Made by a program: the position numbers and the translations under genes | Notes under the pieces: generated by a model | The model's database searches: none | Told to the model about the DNA's origin: nothing | What the model saw: only the letters and a program-made list of their open reading frames with translations | DNA from: Lentilactobacillus sp. Marseille-Q4993 | GTDB lineage: Bacteria; Bacillota; Bacilli; Lactobacillales; Lactobacillaceae | DNA length: 64,000 bases | NCBI RefSeq assembly: GCF_951230165.1 | Contig: NZ_CATNVB010000003.1 | Span: 62,001 to 126,000 of the forward strand | Reading direction: 5' to 3' | Shown: piece after piece, positions 55,186 to 63,983 of the stretch | Numbering within the stretch: position 1 is the stretch's first letter | How the letters are laid out: every line of letters starts with the position of its first letter

Positions 55186-56472
55186 ATGCAAAAGTTTAGA
55201 ACGTTCGCAACTGTCCCACCAAAAGGTTGGAACAGTTGGGACGGTTATGGCGCATCGGTTCGAGAAGATGAAATCAAGCAAAACGCCGACTACATGGCAA
55301 AAAATTTAAAACAATATGGTTGGGAGTATCTAACGGTCGATATTCAATGGTACGAACCATCAGCTGATTCATCAACATATCATGATTTTTATCCATTAGT
55401 TATGGATGAATATTCACGATTGTTACCAGATCCAGGTCGTTTTCCATCGGCAAAAAACGGAAACGGTTTCAAAGAATTAGGTGACTATCTTCATAACTTA
55501 GGGCTAAAGTTTGGAATCCACATTATGAGAGGAATTCCACGCCAGGCCGTTCATGAAAACCGTCCGATTAAGGGAACTGACAAAACTGCTAGAGACATTG
55601 CTCTAAATAACATCTGTCCTTGGAACTCAGATATGTACGGGGTTAACGTTGATATGCCAGAAGGTCAGCTTTACTATGACTCACTGATGGAACTTTACGC
55701 ATCATGGGGAGTTGACTTCATCAAGTGCGACGATATCGCAAATTCCGTCCTCTACAACGGAACTCATAAAAAGGAAGTAGAAGCACTTCGGAAGGCTATT
55801 GATAAGACCGGCCGTAGCATGGTTCTTTCACTTTCACCAGGTCCTGCCCCAGTTGAAAATCGTGCATTCTTACAAACCAACGCCAACATGTGGCGGATCA
55901 CCGATGATTTTTGGGACGAGTGGTCATTACTACTAAATATGTTTGACCGTGCAGAAAAATGGGCTCCAATCTCAAGACCAGGTAACTGGCCAGACTGTGA
56001 TATGTTGCCATTAGGTCACATTGGTATCCGTTCAGTTGATGGCCCTGGTGGAAACCGCCAAACTAGATTTACTAAAGCTGAACAAAAAACAATGATGTCA
56101 TTGTGGACGATTATGCGCTCCCCATTAATTATGGGTGGTGAACTTACAGATTTAGATGATTGGACAAAGAGCTTGCTAACAAATAAAGATTTGTTGGAAA
56201 TGGATGATACTATCACTGATAAATTCCAATCATATCGTGATGAAAACAAGATCGTTTGGCAAGCAGAAAACGATTCAAACCATTACACAGCTATTTTTAA
56301 CATCTCTGATGGTCAACTTCAACTAAGTGCCGACGAACTCCAAAATCTTAACGTCCCTCTATCTGGAACTGATATTTGGGCAAACAAGTCCGTTTCATTA
56401 TCAAATAACGACACAATTTCAATCGATTCACATGACGTTTATCTTATCAAAACAGAAAAGAGTGAGAAGTAA
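55186..56472 (+). CDS. Alpha-galactosidase-like enzyme, family GH27
   Basis: The ATG at 55186 follows TTGGAGGAAA. The 428-residue enzyme has no signal peptide. It starts VPPKGWNSWDGYG, the GH27 signature, with the nucleophile Asp182 in IKCDD and acid/base near Asp240 in RITDDFWDEW. The type with MRGIPRQAVHENRPIKG includes both alpha-galactosidases and beta-L-arabinopyranosidases, so the substrate is not certain. Its stop overlaps the transporter start (TAATG). Confidence 0.88.
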   Translation: MQKFRTFATVPPKGWNSWDGYGASVREDEIKQNADYMAKNLKQYGWEYLTVDIQWYEPSADSSTYHDFYPLVMDEYSRLLPDPGRFPSAKNGNGFKELGDYLHNLGLKFGIHIMRGIPRQAVHENRPIKGTDKTARDIALNNICPWNSDMYGVNVDMPEGQLYYDSLMELYASWGVDFIKCDDIANSVLYNGTHKKEVEALRKAIDKTGRSMVLSLSPGPAPVENRAFLQTNANMWRITDDFWDEWSLLLNMFDRAEKWAPISRPGNWPDCDMLPLGHIGIRSVDGPGGNRQTRFTKAEQKTMMSLWTIMRSPLIMGGELTDLDDWTKSLLTNKDLLEMDDTITDKFQSYRDENKIVWQAENDSNHYTAIFNISDGQLQLSADELQNLNVPLSGTDIWANKSVSLSNNDTISIDSHDVYLIKTEKSEK

Positions 56473-57869
56473 TGAAAGCTGAAGCTTATAATAATCAATC
56501 AGAACCTACTGCTAGCTTCCCAGCTGGATCATCGAAAGGTAAGGTTGGTGTCCTTGAACGCCTAAGTTACGCAAACCTTGATTTTGCTGGTCAGTTAGTC
56601 GCAACCGTTGTTAACAGTTACTTAATGTATTTCTTTACTGATGTTGCTATGATTTCAGCATCAGCAACTGGTATTATCCTTTTAATTGCCCGGGTTCTTG
56701 ATGCCATCAGTGCACCAGCTTGGGGAACAATTATGGATATGACACATTCTAAATACGGAAAGGCCCGTCCTTTCTTCCTTTGGTTAGCTATTCCATACGC
56801 AGCAAGTGGTATTCTATTATTCTGGAATCCAGGTTTAAGTGCAAACGCAAAAGTTATCTACTGTGCGGTTGTTTACATGATCTACGGTATTCTTTACTTA
56901 GGTATCAACGCCCCCATCACCACTATTCTTTCATTGATTAGTACAAAACCAGGCGAACGGGTCGTCCTCAACTCATGGCGGATGGTTGGTTCTAACCTTG
57001 GTGTGTTCCTTGTTAACTCATTAACTCTCCCATTAGTTGCATTTTTCGGTCACGGAAACGATTCAGTTGGTTTTAGAATCTTTATCGTTATCTTTGCTGC
57101 ATTAAATGTTATTGGTACCTTATTCTCATTTGGACACGTTCGGGAAAGAGTTATCTCAAACAATGACGAACGAGTTACATTGAAACAAAGTGTTCACGCA
57201 ATGAATAAAAACTGGCCTTGGTTCCTTATCGTTGGTGGTAACCTCTTATTCTGGGTTGCTCAACAAGGTCGTCAACAATCACTTGTTTACTACTTTACTT
57301 ATAACTTCCACAACAAAGGATTAGTTACATTCTTCAACTCAATTTCAATTATTCAAGTTCTCGGTGTTATCTCAATTCCTTTACTTAACAAGTACTTCTC
57401 AAAGAGTCATATCTGGGCTAGTGGACTTGCACTTGCAGTTCTTGGTCAATTCATTATTATGTTCTCCGGAATGAGTGTTGCAGGGGCAACCGCTGGTTGG
57501 TTACTTGCTAACATCGGATCAGGTATCGCAGTTTCAATGCCATTTGCAATGCTTGGCTCAGCTGTTGACTATGGTGAATGGAAGAGTGGTGTCAATGCTG
57601 CCGGTCTTCTTACTACCATTGGTTCTGCATTCTGTATGTCAATGGGACAAGGTTTAGCCGGTGCCCTTAATGGTGGAATTATGTCATCATTCGGTTACGT
57701 GGCTGATCACGCCCAAACTGCTCATGCATTAACTGGTATCTCAATTTCATTCAACTGGGTAACCATCCTTATGTACGGTATTGCTATCATCCCAGCAATC
57801 CTATGCCAGAAGTACGAAAACATGGAAGGTCAAATCACTTCAGAATTATCAAAAACTACTCGGGTTTAA
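56472..57869 (+). CDS. GPH-family sugar:cation symporter (MFS, melibiose-carrier type)
   Basis: A 465-residue membrane protein with twelve predicted helices. AGQLVATVVNSYLMYFFTDV and ISAPAWGTIMDMTHSKYGKARPF in the first loop are signatures of the glycoside-pentoside-hexuronide family. It likely imports the oligosaccharide that the GH27 and GH36 enzymes split. The one-base overlap with GH27 indicates a coupled pair. Confidence 0.92.
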   Translation: MKAEAYNNQSEPTASFPAGSSKGKVGVLERLSYANLDFAGQLVATVVNSYLMYFFTDVAMISASATGIILLIARVLDAISAPAWGTIMDMTHSKYGKARPFFLWLAIPYAASGILLFWNPGLSANAKVIYCAVVYMIYGILYLGINAPITTILSLISTKPGERVVLNSWRMVGSNLGVFLVNSLTLPLVAFFGHGNDSVGFRIFIVIFAALNVIGTLFSFGHVRERVISNNDERVTLKQSVHAMNKNWPWFLIVGGNLLFWVAQQGRQQSLVYYFTYNFHNKGLVTFFNSISIIQVLGVISIPLLNKYFSKSHIWASGLALAVLGQFIIMFSGMSVAGATAGWLLANIGSGIAVSMPFAMLGSAVDYGEWKSGVNAAGLLTTIGSAFCMSMGQGLAGALNGGIMSSFGYVADHAQTAHALTGISISFNWVTILMYGIAIIPAILCQKYENMEGQITSELSKTTRV

Positions 57870-57943
57870 TATAATTCAATACTTTGAAAAGCAAGCCATT
57901 CGCTTGCTTTTCGTTGTCTATCCAAACTAAAGGAGAAATTAAA

Positions 57944-58120
57944 ATGAGTAATGATAAAAAGAAACATGTCGTTAATTTTTGGGTAATGATTATTATTATT
58001 ATCTTGGTTGACGCCCTCTTTATAGGTTTTAACTCGATAAAAAAATCACATAACAGTTCTGCTCCACAAATCACAACCACAAAAACCATTTCTAATCCAA
58101 CTCTCAAAAGTCTAAGCTAA
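57944..58120 (+). CDS. Small single-span membrane protein
   Basis: A 58-residue peptide from the ATG at 57944, behind an AAAGGAGAAA site. Residues about 10-28 form one hydrophobic helix (VNFWVMIIIIILVDALFI) preceded by a Lys-rich start; the tail is polar and Thr/Ser-rich. It lies between the transporter and the regulator on the same strand. The good ribosome binding site supports a real gene; function is unknown, possibly a transporter accessory. Confidence 0.6.
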   Translation: MSNDKKKHVVNFWVMIIIIILVDALFIGFNSIKKSHNSSAPQITTTKTISNPTLKSLS

Positions 58121-58190
58121 CTTTTTGTTGTTATCACTCTAAGTATATGAAAGAATGGTAGTGCATAGTTTCACTAAGGAGGAACTCACT

Positions 58191-59150
58191 TTGAAATTCA
58201 CGTGCCTTGATATAAGCGAACCAGTTCTTCATATTTCATCTGGAAGGTTTACTGCGGGTGAACACTGGCAGCATAAGCACATGTACCATGACGGTAACTT
58301 TGAAATAATTGTTATGGTTCACGGGACAGCATACCTCCAAGTAGATAACTCATACTTCGAACTACATGAGGGCGAATGCTTTGCTTTACCACCATTTCAC
58401 CATCTCAAGGGTTACAAAGAGTCCCCTGCTAATACCCAGTATTACTGGTTTCACTTTTTTACAAAGCCCGATGGCATTTCAATCCAAGAGGTGCCAAATA
58501 CAAAAACAGGAATCGAGCAGCTCTTCTCTAAGAACCAAGCAGCATTACCAATTAAGTACAAAATCAATGCAATTGATAAGGTGATCATTCTCGCAAACCA
58601 AGTATTAGATGTGGCAAAAAACAATTACTTTACCTCACTTTCAGTTGATTTCTTGTTATCAGCATTACTAATTCAACTTTCTGAAGATTACTATAAATCA
58701 ATCGTGGACGCACCAATTTCGGAAGTTGAGGCCCGTATTGACGGAATCAAGGAGTGGATAAGGGCAAACCTAAGTGAGAAATTGAGAGTAAATGACGTCG
58801 CTGAGGAATTTGAACTTAACCCCCATTATTTGGTTAGATTATTCAAAAACTACACTAATATGACAGTTATTCAATACATCAATTCACTTAAACTTGATTC
58901 GGCAAAAGAACTACTTCTTAGAACAAACCTGCCGATTAAGCAAATAGCTAGCATGTCTTTTTATCCAGATGAAAAACGGTTCATGAAGAACTTTAAGTCT
59001 CAACTAAACCTTACTCCATCTGAATATCGGCGTGCTTACAGTAAGAAATTCCTAGATAGCAGTATCTTCGACCCGGAAGTTCCAATTACCAAAGAAGGTG
59101 TCGATTACGATGACCGATTTAAAGATGATGAAACGAAAAAAGGTAGCTAA
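58191..59150 (+). CDS. AraC-family regulator of the galactoside island
   Basis: The TTG at 58191 lies after AAGGAGGA and gives 319 residues. The N-terminal cupin domain (about 5-130) is a sugar-binding AraC type, with EHWQHKHMYHDGNFEIIVMV. Two helix-turn-helix motifs lie in about 192-285 (LRVNDVAEEFELNPHYLVRLFK). It is placed at the end of the transporter operon. I infer that it activates the three glycosidase promoters through the motif at 51853, 54664 and 55035. Confidence 0.88.
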   Translation: MKFTCLDISEPVLHISSGRFTAGEHWQHKHMYHDGNFEIIVMVHGTAYLQVDNSYFELHEGECFALPPFHHLKGYKESPANTQYYWFHFFTKPDGISIQEVPNTKTGIEQLFSKNQAALPIKYKINAIDKVIILANQVLDVAKNNYFTSLSVDFLLSALLIQLSEDYYKSIVDAPISEVEARIDGIKEWIRANLSEKLRVNDVAEEFELNPHYLVRLFKNYTNMTVIQYINSLKLDSAKELLLRTNLPIKQIASMSFYPDEKRFMKNFKSQLNLTPSEYRRAYSKKFLDSSIFDPEVPITKEGVDYDDRFKDDETKKGS

Positions 59151-59165
59151 TTGGCTACCTTTTTT
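59138..59165. terminator. Bidirectional hairpin terminator
   Basis: AAAAGGTAGC and GCTACCTTTT form a stem around AATTG between convergent genes; it overlaps the end of the regulator gene. Confidence 0.88.
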
Positions 59166-59167
59166 AT

Positions 59168-59926
59168 TTAATTAAAATTCTGTAGTAACTGCATTGCTAA
59201 TCGAACATTTTCCACTCCCATCTGCCCCGGCGCTGACACCTCTCCCACCGTCGCGAACGTCATGCTAGATCCGATCAACTGACCACTGATTCGCGTTACT
59301 TTACCTAAATCTCCCATCGCCATCGAAACAATCGGCTGCTGCAAAGAGGTACTTGCCTTACTAGTTGCCGTCATCAAGGTAAGAACATCGGCCGCTGAAT
59401 TTGGCATCACAGCAATTTTCAACACATCGGCTCCGATATTTTGCATTGCGGTCAAACGGATAATGATCTCTGTTTCGTCTGGAGTTGATTTAAAGTCGTG
59501 GTTGCTCATAATCACGACTTTTTTATTTTGATGTATGTAATCAACCAGTCGCTCAATCTGTTCAGAATCATGGTTTAATTCAACATCAACAGCATCTGCA
59601 TAATCACCTTCACAGACTTGTTTGCATAACTGAATATATTGATTTTCTGCCAGTGAAAGATTACCACCTTCACTTTTAGTCCGAAATGTGACTAGCAACG
59701 GTAATCCTTCAAGGATATCTTTCAGTTTGTTTCCAATCTCGGATAACATAGCATTATCAGTCACTTGGCTAAAATAATCAATTCGCCACTCAACTAAATC
59801 TGGTTTAGCTAAAACAATCTTCTTGGCAGCAGAGATTATCTCTGTTTCAGTAGTTCCAATAATCGGGACCGCGATTTTAGGTTGGTCAGTGCCTAAAGTT
59901 GTGGCACCAATCTTGACTATGTTCAT
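59168..59926 (-). CDS. aroD: 3-dehydroquinate dehydratase, type I
   Basis: The ATG at 59926 follows GAGGAACG and gives a 252-residue enzyme; a longer frame from 59989 has no site. It dehydrates 3-dehydroquinate in the shikimate pathway by a Schiff base. DLVEWRIDYF, the His in VIMSNHDFKSTP and the Lys in ADVLKIAVMP are the active-site elements. It is followed by a dehydrogenase gene on the same strand, upstream in coordinates. Confidence 0.94.
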   Translation of the reverse strand: MNIVKIGATTLGTDQPKIAVPIIGTTETEIISAAKKIVLAKPDLVEWRIDYFSQVTDNAMLSEIGNKLKDILEGLPLLVTFRTKSEGGNLSLAENQYIQLCKQVCEGDYADAVDVELNHDSEQIERLVDYIHQNKKVVIMSNHDFKSTPDETEIIIRLTAMQNIGADVLKIAVMPNSAADVLTLMTATSKASTSLQQPIVSMAMGDLGKVTRISGQLIGSSMTFATVGEVSAPGQMGVENVRLAMQLLQNFN

Positions 59927-60006
59927 TAGCGTTCCTCGTTTCTGAGTTGTAGTTGCTGTTATTATCCCCTTTTGGGCTGACGGGTTCAAACTAAATTGGC
60001 AACTTG

Positions 60007-60948
60007 TTAGTTATCTTCTTTTAACATCTTTAGCAGTAACCTATCCCGCTCACTCACAATTCTTTCCGCCTCATCACCCTGCCAATCATAGAAGCCCTTA
60101 CCTGACTTACGCCCCTTCTCATCAGCCAACACTTTCTGTTTTAATGCCTGATCCTCACCAGTTTCGTTGGCCAAATCTGCGTAAAGATACTTGGAAATAT
60201 TATCAAACACGTCCAAGCCACCAAGGTCCGCACTAATGATTGGGCCTAGGATACTCCACCGGCGACCCAAACTGTACTTTACAATATCGTCCACCGCTTC
60301 AGGCGTGGCGATTCCCTTCTCAACGATGCTCAAGGCTTCTCGAAGTACGGCCAATTGAATTCGATTACCAACAAATCCAAGCGACTCCTTCTTCAATGGC
60401 ACTGCGTGTTTACCAATCTCAGTAATCAATTCAGTGGTAAAGTCCACCGTCGTTTGATTCGTTTTTTCACCAGGAACTACCTCAACTAAAGGCATCAACT
60501 GAGCAGGATTCCAAAAATGAGCAACGACGAACCGCTGTGGGTTCTTCAAAACAGAGGCAATTTCTGTCGGACTTAGGCCTGAAGTATTGGTAGCAAGAAC
60601 CACTTCATCCCCCACAAATTTTTCCACTCGCTGCCAAACTTGTTTCTTAACATCGATATCTTCAACGATTGACTCAATCACAAAGTCAGCATCGGTAAGA
60701 GCAGTTTCATAATCCGTCGTCGCGTCGATTCTATCTAAAACATCATCAACATCCTTATTATCGACGATTCCGTTTTCGACAAACGTCTTTAAATCCTCAT
60801 CTATCAGTTTAATTCCCCGCTCGATCGCAGCGTCATTGTTATCTAATAAGTTGACGTTGTATCCATGAATTGCAAACTGGAGGGCAATTGCGTGTCCCAT
60901 CGTTCCTGCCCCAATATTAGCTACGGTTTTCACATCAGATATCTTCAT
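60007..60948 (-). CDS. 3-hydroxyacyl-CoA dehydrogenase family protein
   Basis: A 313-residue NAD-dependent enzyme. The Rossmann motif is GAGTMGHAIALQFA at about 13-26; ATNTSGLSPTEIA and HFWNPAQLMPLVEVVPG are typical of the 3-hydroxybutyryl-CoA/L-carnitine dehydrogenase group. Lactobacilli lack full beta-oxidation, so the substrate is likely another 3-hydroxy acid. It lies 80 bp upstream of aroD in the same direction. Confidence 0.88.
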   Translation of the reverse strand: MKISDVKTVANIGAGTMGHAIALQFAIHGYNVNLLDNNDAAIERGIKLIDEDLKTFVENGIVDNKDVDDVLDRIDATTDYETALTDADFVIESIVEDIDVKKQVWQRVEKFVGDEVVLATNTSGLSPTEIASVLKNPQRFVVAHFWNPAQLMPLVEVVPGEKTNQTTVDFTTELITEIGKHAVPLKKESLGFVGNRIQLAVLREALSIVEKGIATPEAVDDIVKYSLGRRWSILGPIISADLGGLDVFDNISKYLYADLANETGEDQALKQKVLADEKGRKSGKGFYDWQGDEAERIVSERDRLLLKMLKEDN

Positions 60949-61031
60949 AGTTTGGCCCCCGTTTTTAATTTCTAGCTCAATAATAACAAAAACGTGATAA
61001 AGTAATGGTAAAAAGGACTGGGAGTGAGCGT

Positions 61032-61259
61032 ATGTTTATGATGCACGGGTTTGAATTCGGTGGCATGTCACCTTTTTCGTTCATGTTTATGGGCTTCGGA
61101 GGACTAATCTTCTTACTACTGATTGGTGGATTAATTGTTGCGATTAGCAAATCCAATCAACAACACAACCTAATCGTTCCAGTAATGGCTGTCGTCATCA
61201 TCGTCCTCTTGCTCATGTTGCTAACCCCAATGGGTGGTTCGTTTTATCATGGCTGCTAA
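61032..61259 (+). CDS. Small membrane protein of unknown function
   Basis: A 75-residue protein with two hydrophobic helices (about 20-40 and 48-68) and a Met/Phe/Gly-rich N-terminus. The ATG at 61032 follows GGGAGTGAG. It is adjacent to a second tiny membrane protein gene that starts 21 bases later. No family recognised. Confidence 0.6.
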   Translation: MFMMHGFEFGGMSPFSFMFMGFGGLIFLLLIGGLIVAISKSNQQHNLIVPVMAVVIIVLLLMLLTPMGGSFYHGC

Positions 61260-61280
61260 TTCAAACGAGGAAGTGAAGAC

Positions 61281-61442
61281 TTGTTATTAACCGGAACGAT
61301 ATTCTTCATTATCCTATTAATTTGGATTCTGATACTGAAAACAATTAATCGCCCAGTTAACAAAGTACTGGTGTATGCACTGGTGTTGAGTGCTGTGTGG
61401 GTGATATTTGATACCGTGCTATTTTTGATATCTGGTTGTTAA
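61281..61442 (+). CDS. Tiny membrane protein of unknown function
   Basis: A 53-residue peptide from TTG at 61281, after a GAGGAAG site. It begins LLLTGTIFFIILLIWILIL and has a second hydrophobic stretch (VLVYALVLSAVWVIFDTVLF), so it has two helices, and ends in SGC as the upstream protein ends in HGC. The two probably form a pair. It is shorter than usual gene-calling cut-offs; the ribosome site and the following terminator support it. Confidence 0.55.
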   Translation: MLLTGTIFFIILLIWILILKTINRPVNKVLVYALVLSAVWVIFDTVLFLISGC

Positions 61443-61482
61443 AAGCCTGAACTAGTCGCAGTGACAAGCTCAGGCTTTTTAT
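61443..61482. terminator. Bidirectional hairpin terminator
   Basis: AAAGCCTGA and TCAGGCTTT form a stem with T-runs at both ends, between convergent genes. Confidence 0.8.
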
Positions 61483-61485
61483 TAT

Positions 61486-62106
61486 CTATTCATGTTTTGA
61501 CGCACCCGTCTGCGTATCCGCCTGCGGTTTCACCGAAGGACCCGTTGTTGCATCTGGATCTGGAACTAACTTTTGCCCGGTCATCTTTAAGTATGACTCG
61601 ACAACTGGCCAGATATCAGCAACCCATTCATTAATTCCACGGTAGTTACCTTCTTCATCATGCATTGCTTTGTAGTAATGCATCACGTGTTTTGTGGGGC
61701 CGTTACCTGGAACTGGCATTGAAATCAGGTCAGTTTCACCTTCCCGTAAGGCATGGATAACGTGTTTGACGTGTTCCACCGCCCGTTCTGGATGAACGGC
61801 ACTTAACGGATTTCCCACTTGGTCAGGTGTTCTGGGAGCAAGCATTTCGGAATTGCTTAAAAATTTATTGTAGTAAATAAACTGGTTATTTTCGTCAGCG
61901 TACGTCAATTCAATTGGAATTGTCTTGAGAAAAAAGTTTAGTTGATTGACCGTTAGCAACCCTCTATCGAGTTTGACATAGTCGTTACCTTCAGCTGCGT
62001 TAGTATGCTTTGATGCTTGTTCGAACCAATCATCCGCATTCATATCAACGCCAGGAACTGTCGTTTTATTTGGGGTTGTTGCATCAAGGTTCTCTTCATT
62101 ATTCAT
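61486..62106 (-). CDS. PAS-domain protein (PAS_10/DUF438-like)
   Basis: I chose the ATG at 62106 after GAAGGGAA; an upstream ATG adds 15 residues. The 206-residue protein has a central PAS domain (about 45-165) with FFLKTIPIELTYADENNQFIYYN and GNPLSAVHPERAVEHVKHVI, flanked by polar tails. Such proteins are common in lactic acid bacteria and may bind a small ligand such as flavin or heme; the ligand is unknown. No output domain is attached. Confidence 0.8.
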   Translation of the reverse strand: MNNEENLDATTPNKTTVPGVDMNADDWFEQASKHTNAAEGNDYVKLDRGLLTVNQLNFFLKTIPIELTYADENNQFIYYNKFLSNSEMLAPRTPDQVGNPLSAVHPERAVEHVKHVIHALREGETDLISMPVPGNGPTKHVMHYYKAMHDEEGNYRGINEWVADIWPVVESYLKMTGQKLVPDPDATTGPSVKPQADTQTGASKHE

Positions 62107-62201
62107 AATGGTTTTCCCTTCGGTTTGTCGTAGCCAACGAAAAAGGCTCATTCCAATTTTACAACAGGAATGAGTCTTAATTTAGTCCCATTTAGTTTAC
62201 A

Positions 62202-62843
62202 TTAATAAAAACTTGGTTTGTCCCCATCGGTACCTGGTTGGTTTACTCCAAGTGATTCGTGGACGTCTTGGCTTGGATCAACAATGTGTTTAACCACGAT
62301 GTCAGCGATACTCTTCCGAGAGACCTCGGTCCCCTTGAACGGTTCGCCTTTCCTGGTTGTTTCATAGCTAATGATGTCGTTGTTGGACAACCATGCTGGC
62401 CGAATAATTGTATAATCCAGGTCAGAACTTTCAATCACTTTGGCAGCCGCTGAATATGTTTCAAGATAGCCACCATCGAGCATTTGGTGATTCCATTCTC
62501 CGTACTTACCAGGAACTTCATCATAAATTCCAAGTGTGGAAATCCAAATTAGCCGTTTCACCCCAGCTTCATCCATTGCTTGAACTACCGCTTTAGCTTG
62601 TTGTTCGATGTTACTGCCTGCCAAGTTTGCGTAGACAACGTCAACGCCTGCTAAAGCATCAACCAAATCACTTTTAACGGTAGCATCCCCTTCAACTACC
62701 GTTTGCCTACTGCTGTCACTAGTTTGCATCCGCGAAGCCTTTCTCAAGAAGAGTTTCATATTTACGTCAGTTTGCTTTAAAAGCTGATCTTCAGCCAACC
62801 GTGCGATTTTTCCGTTTGCCCCAAGAATTAATACTGTTGTCAT
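62202..62843 (-). CDS. NAD(P)-binding NmrA-like/atypical SDR protein
   Basis: The ATG at 62843 follows AAGGGAGGAA. The 213-residue protein has a Rossmann fold with VLILGANGKIARLAEDQLL, then WISTLGIYDE and YTIIRPAWLSN, typical of atypical short-chain dehydrogenases that sense or reduce quinones. It is divergent from a TetR-type regulator gene, which probably controls it. Confidence 0.85.
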   Translation of the reverse strand: MTTVLILGANGKIARLAEDQLLKQTDVNMKLFLRKASRMQTSDSSRQTVVEGDATVKSDLVDALAGVDVVYANLAGSNIEQQAKAVVQAMDEAGVKRLIWISTLGIYDEVPGKYGEWNHQMLDGGYLETYSAAAKVIESSDLDYTIIRPAWLSNNDIISYETTRKGEPFKGTEVSRKSIADIVVKHIVDPSQDVHESLGVNQPGTDGDKPSFY

Positions 62844-62984
62844 TTTAAATTCCTCCCTTGTTTTCAAAAATAATGATACAAGGATTGCGGAGTTAATATA
62901 ACGGACAGATTTAATTGATTGTCCGCACACTTTACTGGTAAAAGCCGTAGTTTTTCATACAATTAATTAAGTGGAGGAATTATC

Positions 62985-63542
62985 TTGAAAACTCAAATTG
63001 AAATTGCTGAGGCAACAAAAAAATTAATTTTAAAAAAAGATTTTAATCAGATTTCCGTAACTAATATTATGACGGGGGCAGGATTACGACGACAAACATT
63101 CTATGACTTCTACCATGACAAGTATGATGTCCTAGCGTGGATCTACCAAACTGAGGTGAATGAAGCGGTTAGTCGCTGTGAAGATTATGCGACTTGGCCA
63201 GAAACACTAGTCAAAATGCTGACTTACTTCAACGATAACCGTGAATTTTACCAAAAGGTCATTCAAATCGACGAACAAAACGCTCCCGAAGAAGTAATCG
63301 AAAGCCATATCAGGGAAATGGTTGGTTCAATTTTTAATGAGATGATTCTGGTCAAACGGTTACCAGTCGACGAAGCATACCAAAGCTTTTGCGAAGACAT
63401 GCTCAGTGCAGCCTTAATATCCCGATTGGAAAAATTTCTTAGCACGCCAGCTGCATCGATTGATCAAGAGGCAAAATTCATGAGAACGTATATTGAGGAT
63501 GGCATGAACGGGCTGATTAGCAGAATTGGTAATCAAAATTAA
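62985..63542 (+). CDS. TetR/AcrR-family regulator (DhaS-like)
   Basis: Starts with TTG after GTGGAGGAAT. The 185-residue protein has an N-terminal helix-turn-helix (about 10-55) with FNQISVTNIMTGAGLRRQT-type residues. It belongs to the branch with a TetR_C-like ligand-binding domain, which includes dihydroxyacetone kinase regulators such as DhaS. It is transcribed away from the NmrA-like gene; the 141-bp gap likely holds its operator. The regulated ligand is unknown. Confidence 0.85.
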   Translation: MKTQIEIAEATKKLILKKDFNQISVTNIMTGAGLRRQTFYDFYHDKYDVLAWIYQTEVNEAVSRCEDYATWPETLVKMLTYFNDNREFYQKVIQIDEQNAPEEVIESHIREMVGSIFNEMILVKRLPVDEAYQSFCEDMLSAALISRLEKFLSTPAASIDQEAKFMRTYIEDGMNGLISRIGNQN

Positions 63543-63593
63543 GCTTATCAATAACCAAAGTGATATTATGTTATTGAGGGAGATGAATTATTG

Positions 63594-63983
63594 ATGAAAA
63601 AATTTTATTTAGTAATTGTTGCGGTGGCTTTCTCATTCTTGATGTTTGCCACTACACAACAAGTAAGCGCGGCTACATATCATTCAGGAACCCCAAAGAT
63701 ATTAAGGGGGCATTGGCGAAGCGCCAAGAAAACTTCCCTTGGTCACGGGATAATGAACGTCCACAAGACCAAGGTATATTTACATTCCAGACTGGCACCT
63801 GATCCAGAAGGAATGATGCATGCTAAATACAAACGAACATCAAAGGGTCACTATAAGCTGATTGGCCGGAATTACGCAAACGCACCTGTTGGCGGCAGCA
63901 TAATATCGATAAGGGTTAAAGTGTACAGCCACCACAAGATTTACGTCAAAGGACAATCAATGAAGGGTGTCTACTACAAATAA
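63594..63983 (+). CDS. Small secreted protein, YHSGTPKILRGHW family
   Basis: A 129-residue protein with a signal peptide (1 to about 27, cleavage after VSA), then ATYHSGTPKILRGHW, a full form of the family core, and a basic Lys/His/Tyr chain with MHAKYKRTSKGHYKLIG, equal to the central strand of the paralogues. The ATG at 63594 follows GAGGGAGA. It ends close to the window edge, with no terminator visible. Confidence 0.75.
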   Translation: MKKFYLVIVAVAFSFLMFATTQQVSAATYHSGTPKILRGHWRSAKKTSLGHGIMNVHKTKVYLHSRLAPDPEGMMHAKYKRTSKGHYKLIGRNYANAPVGGSIISIRVKVYSHHKIYVKGQSMKGVYYK

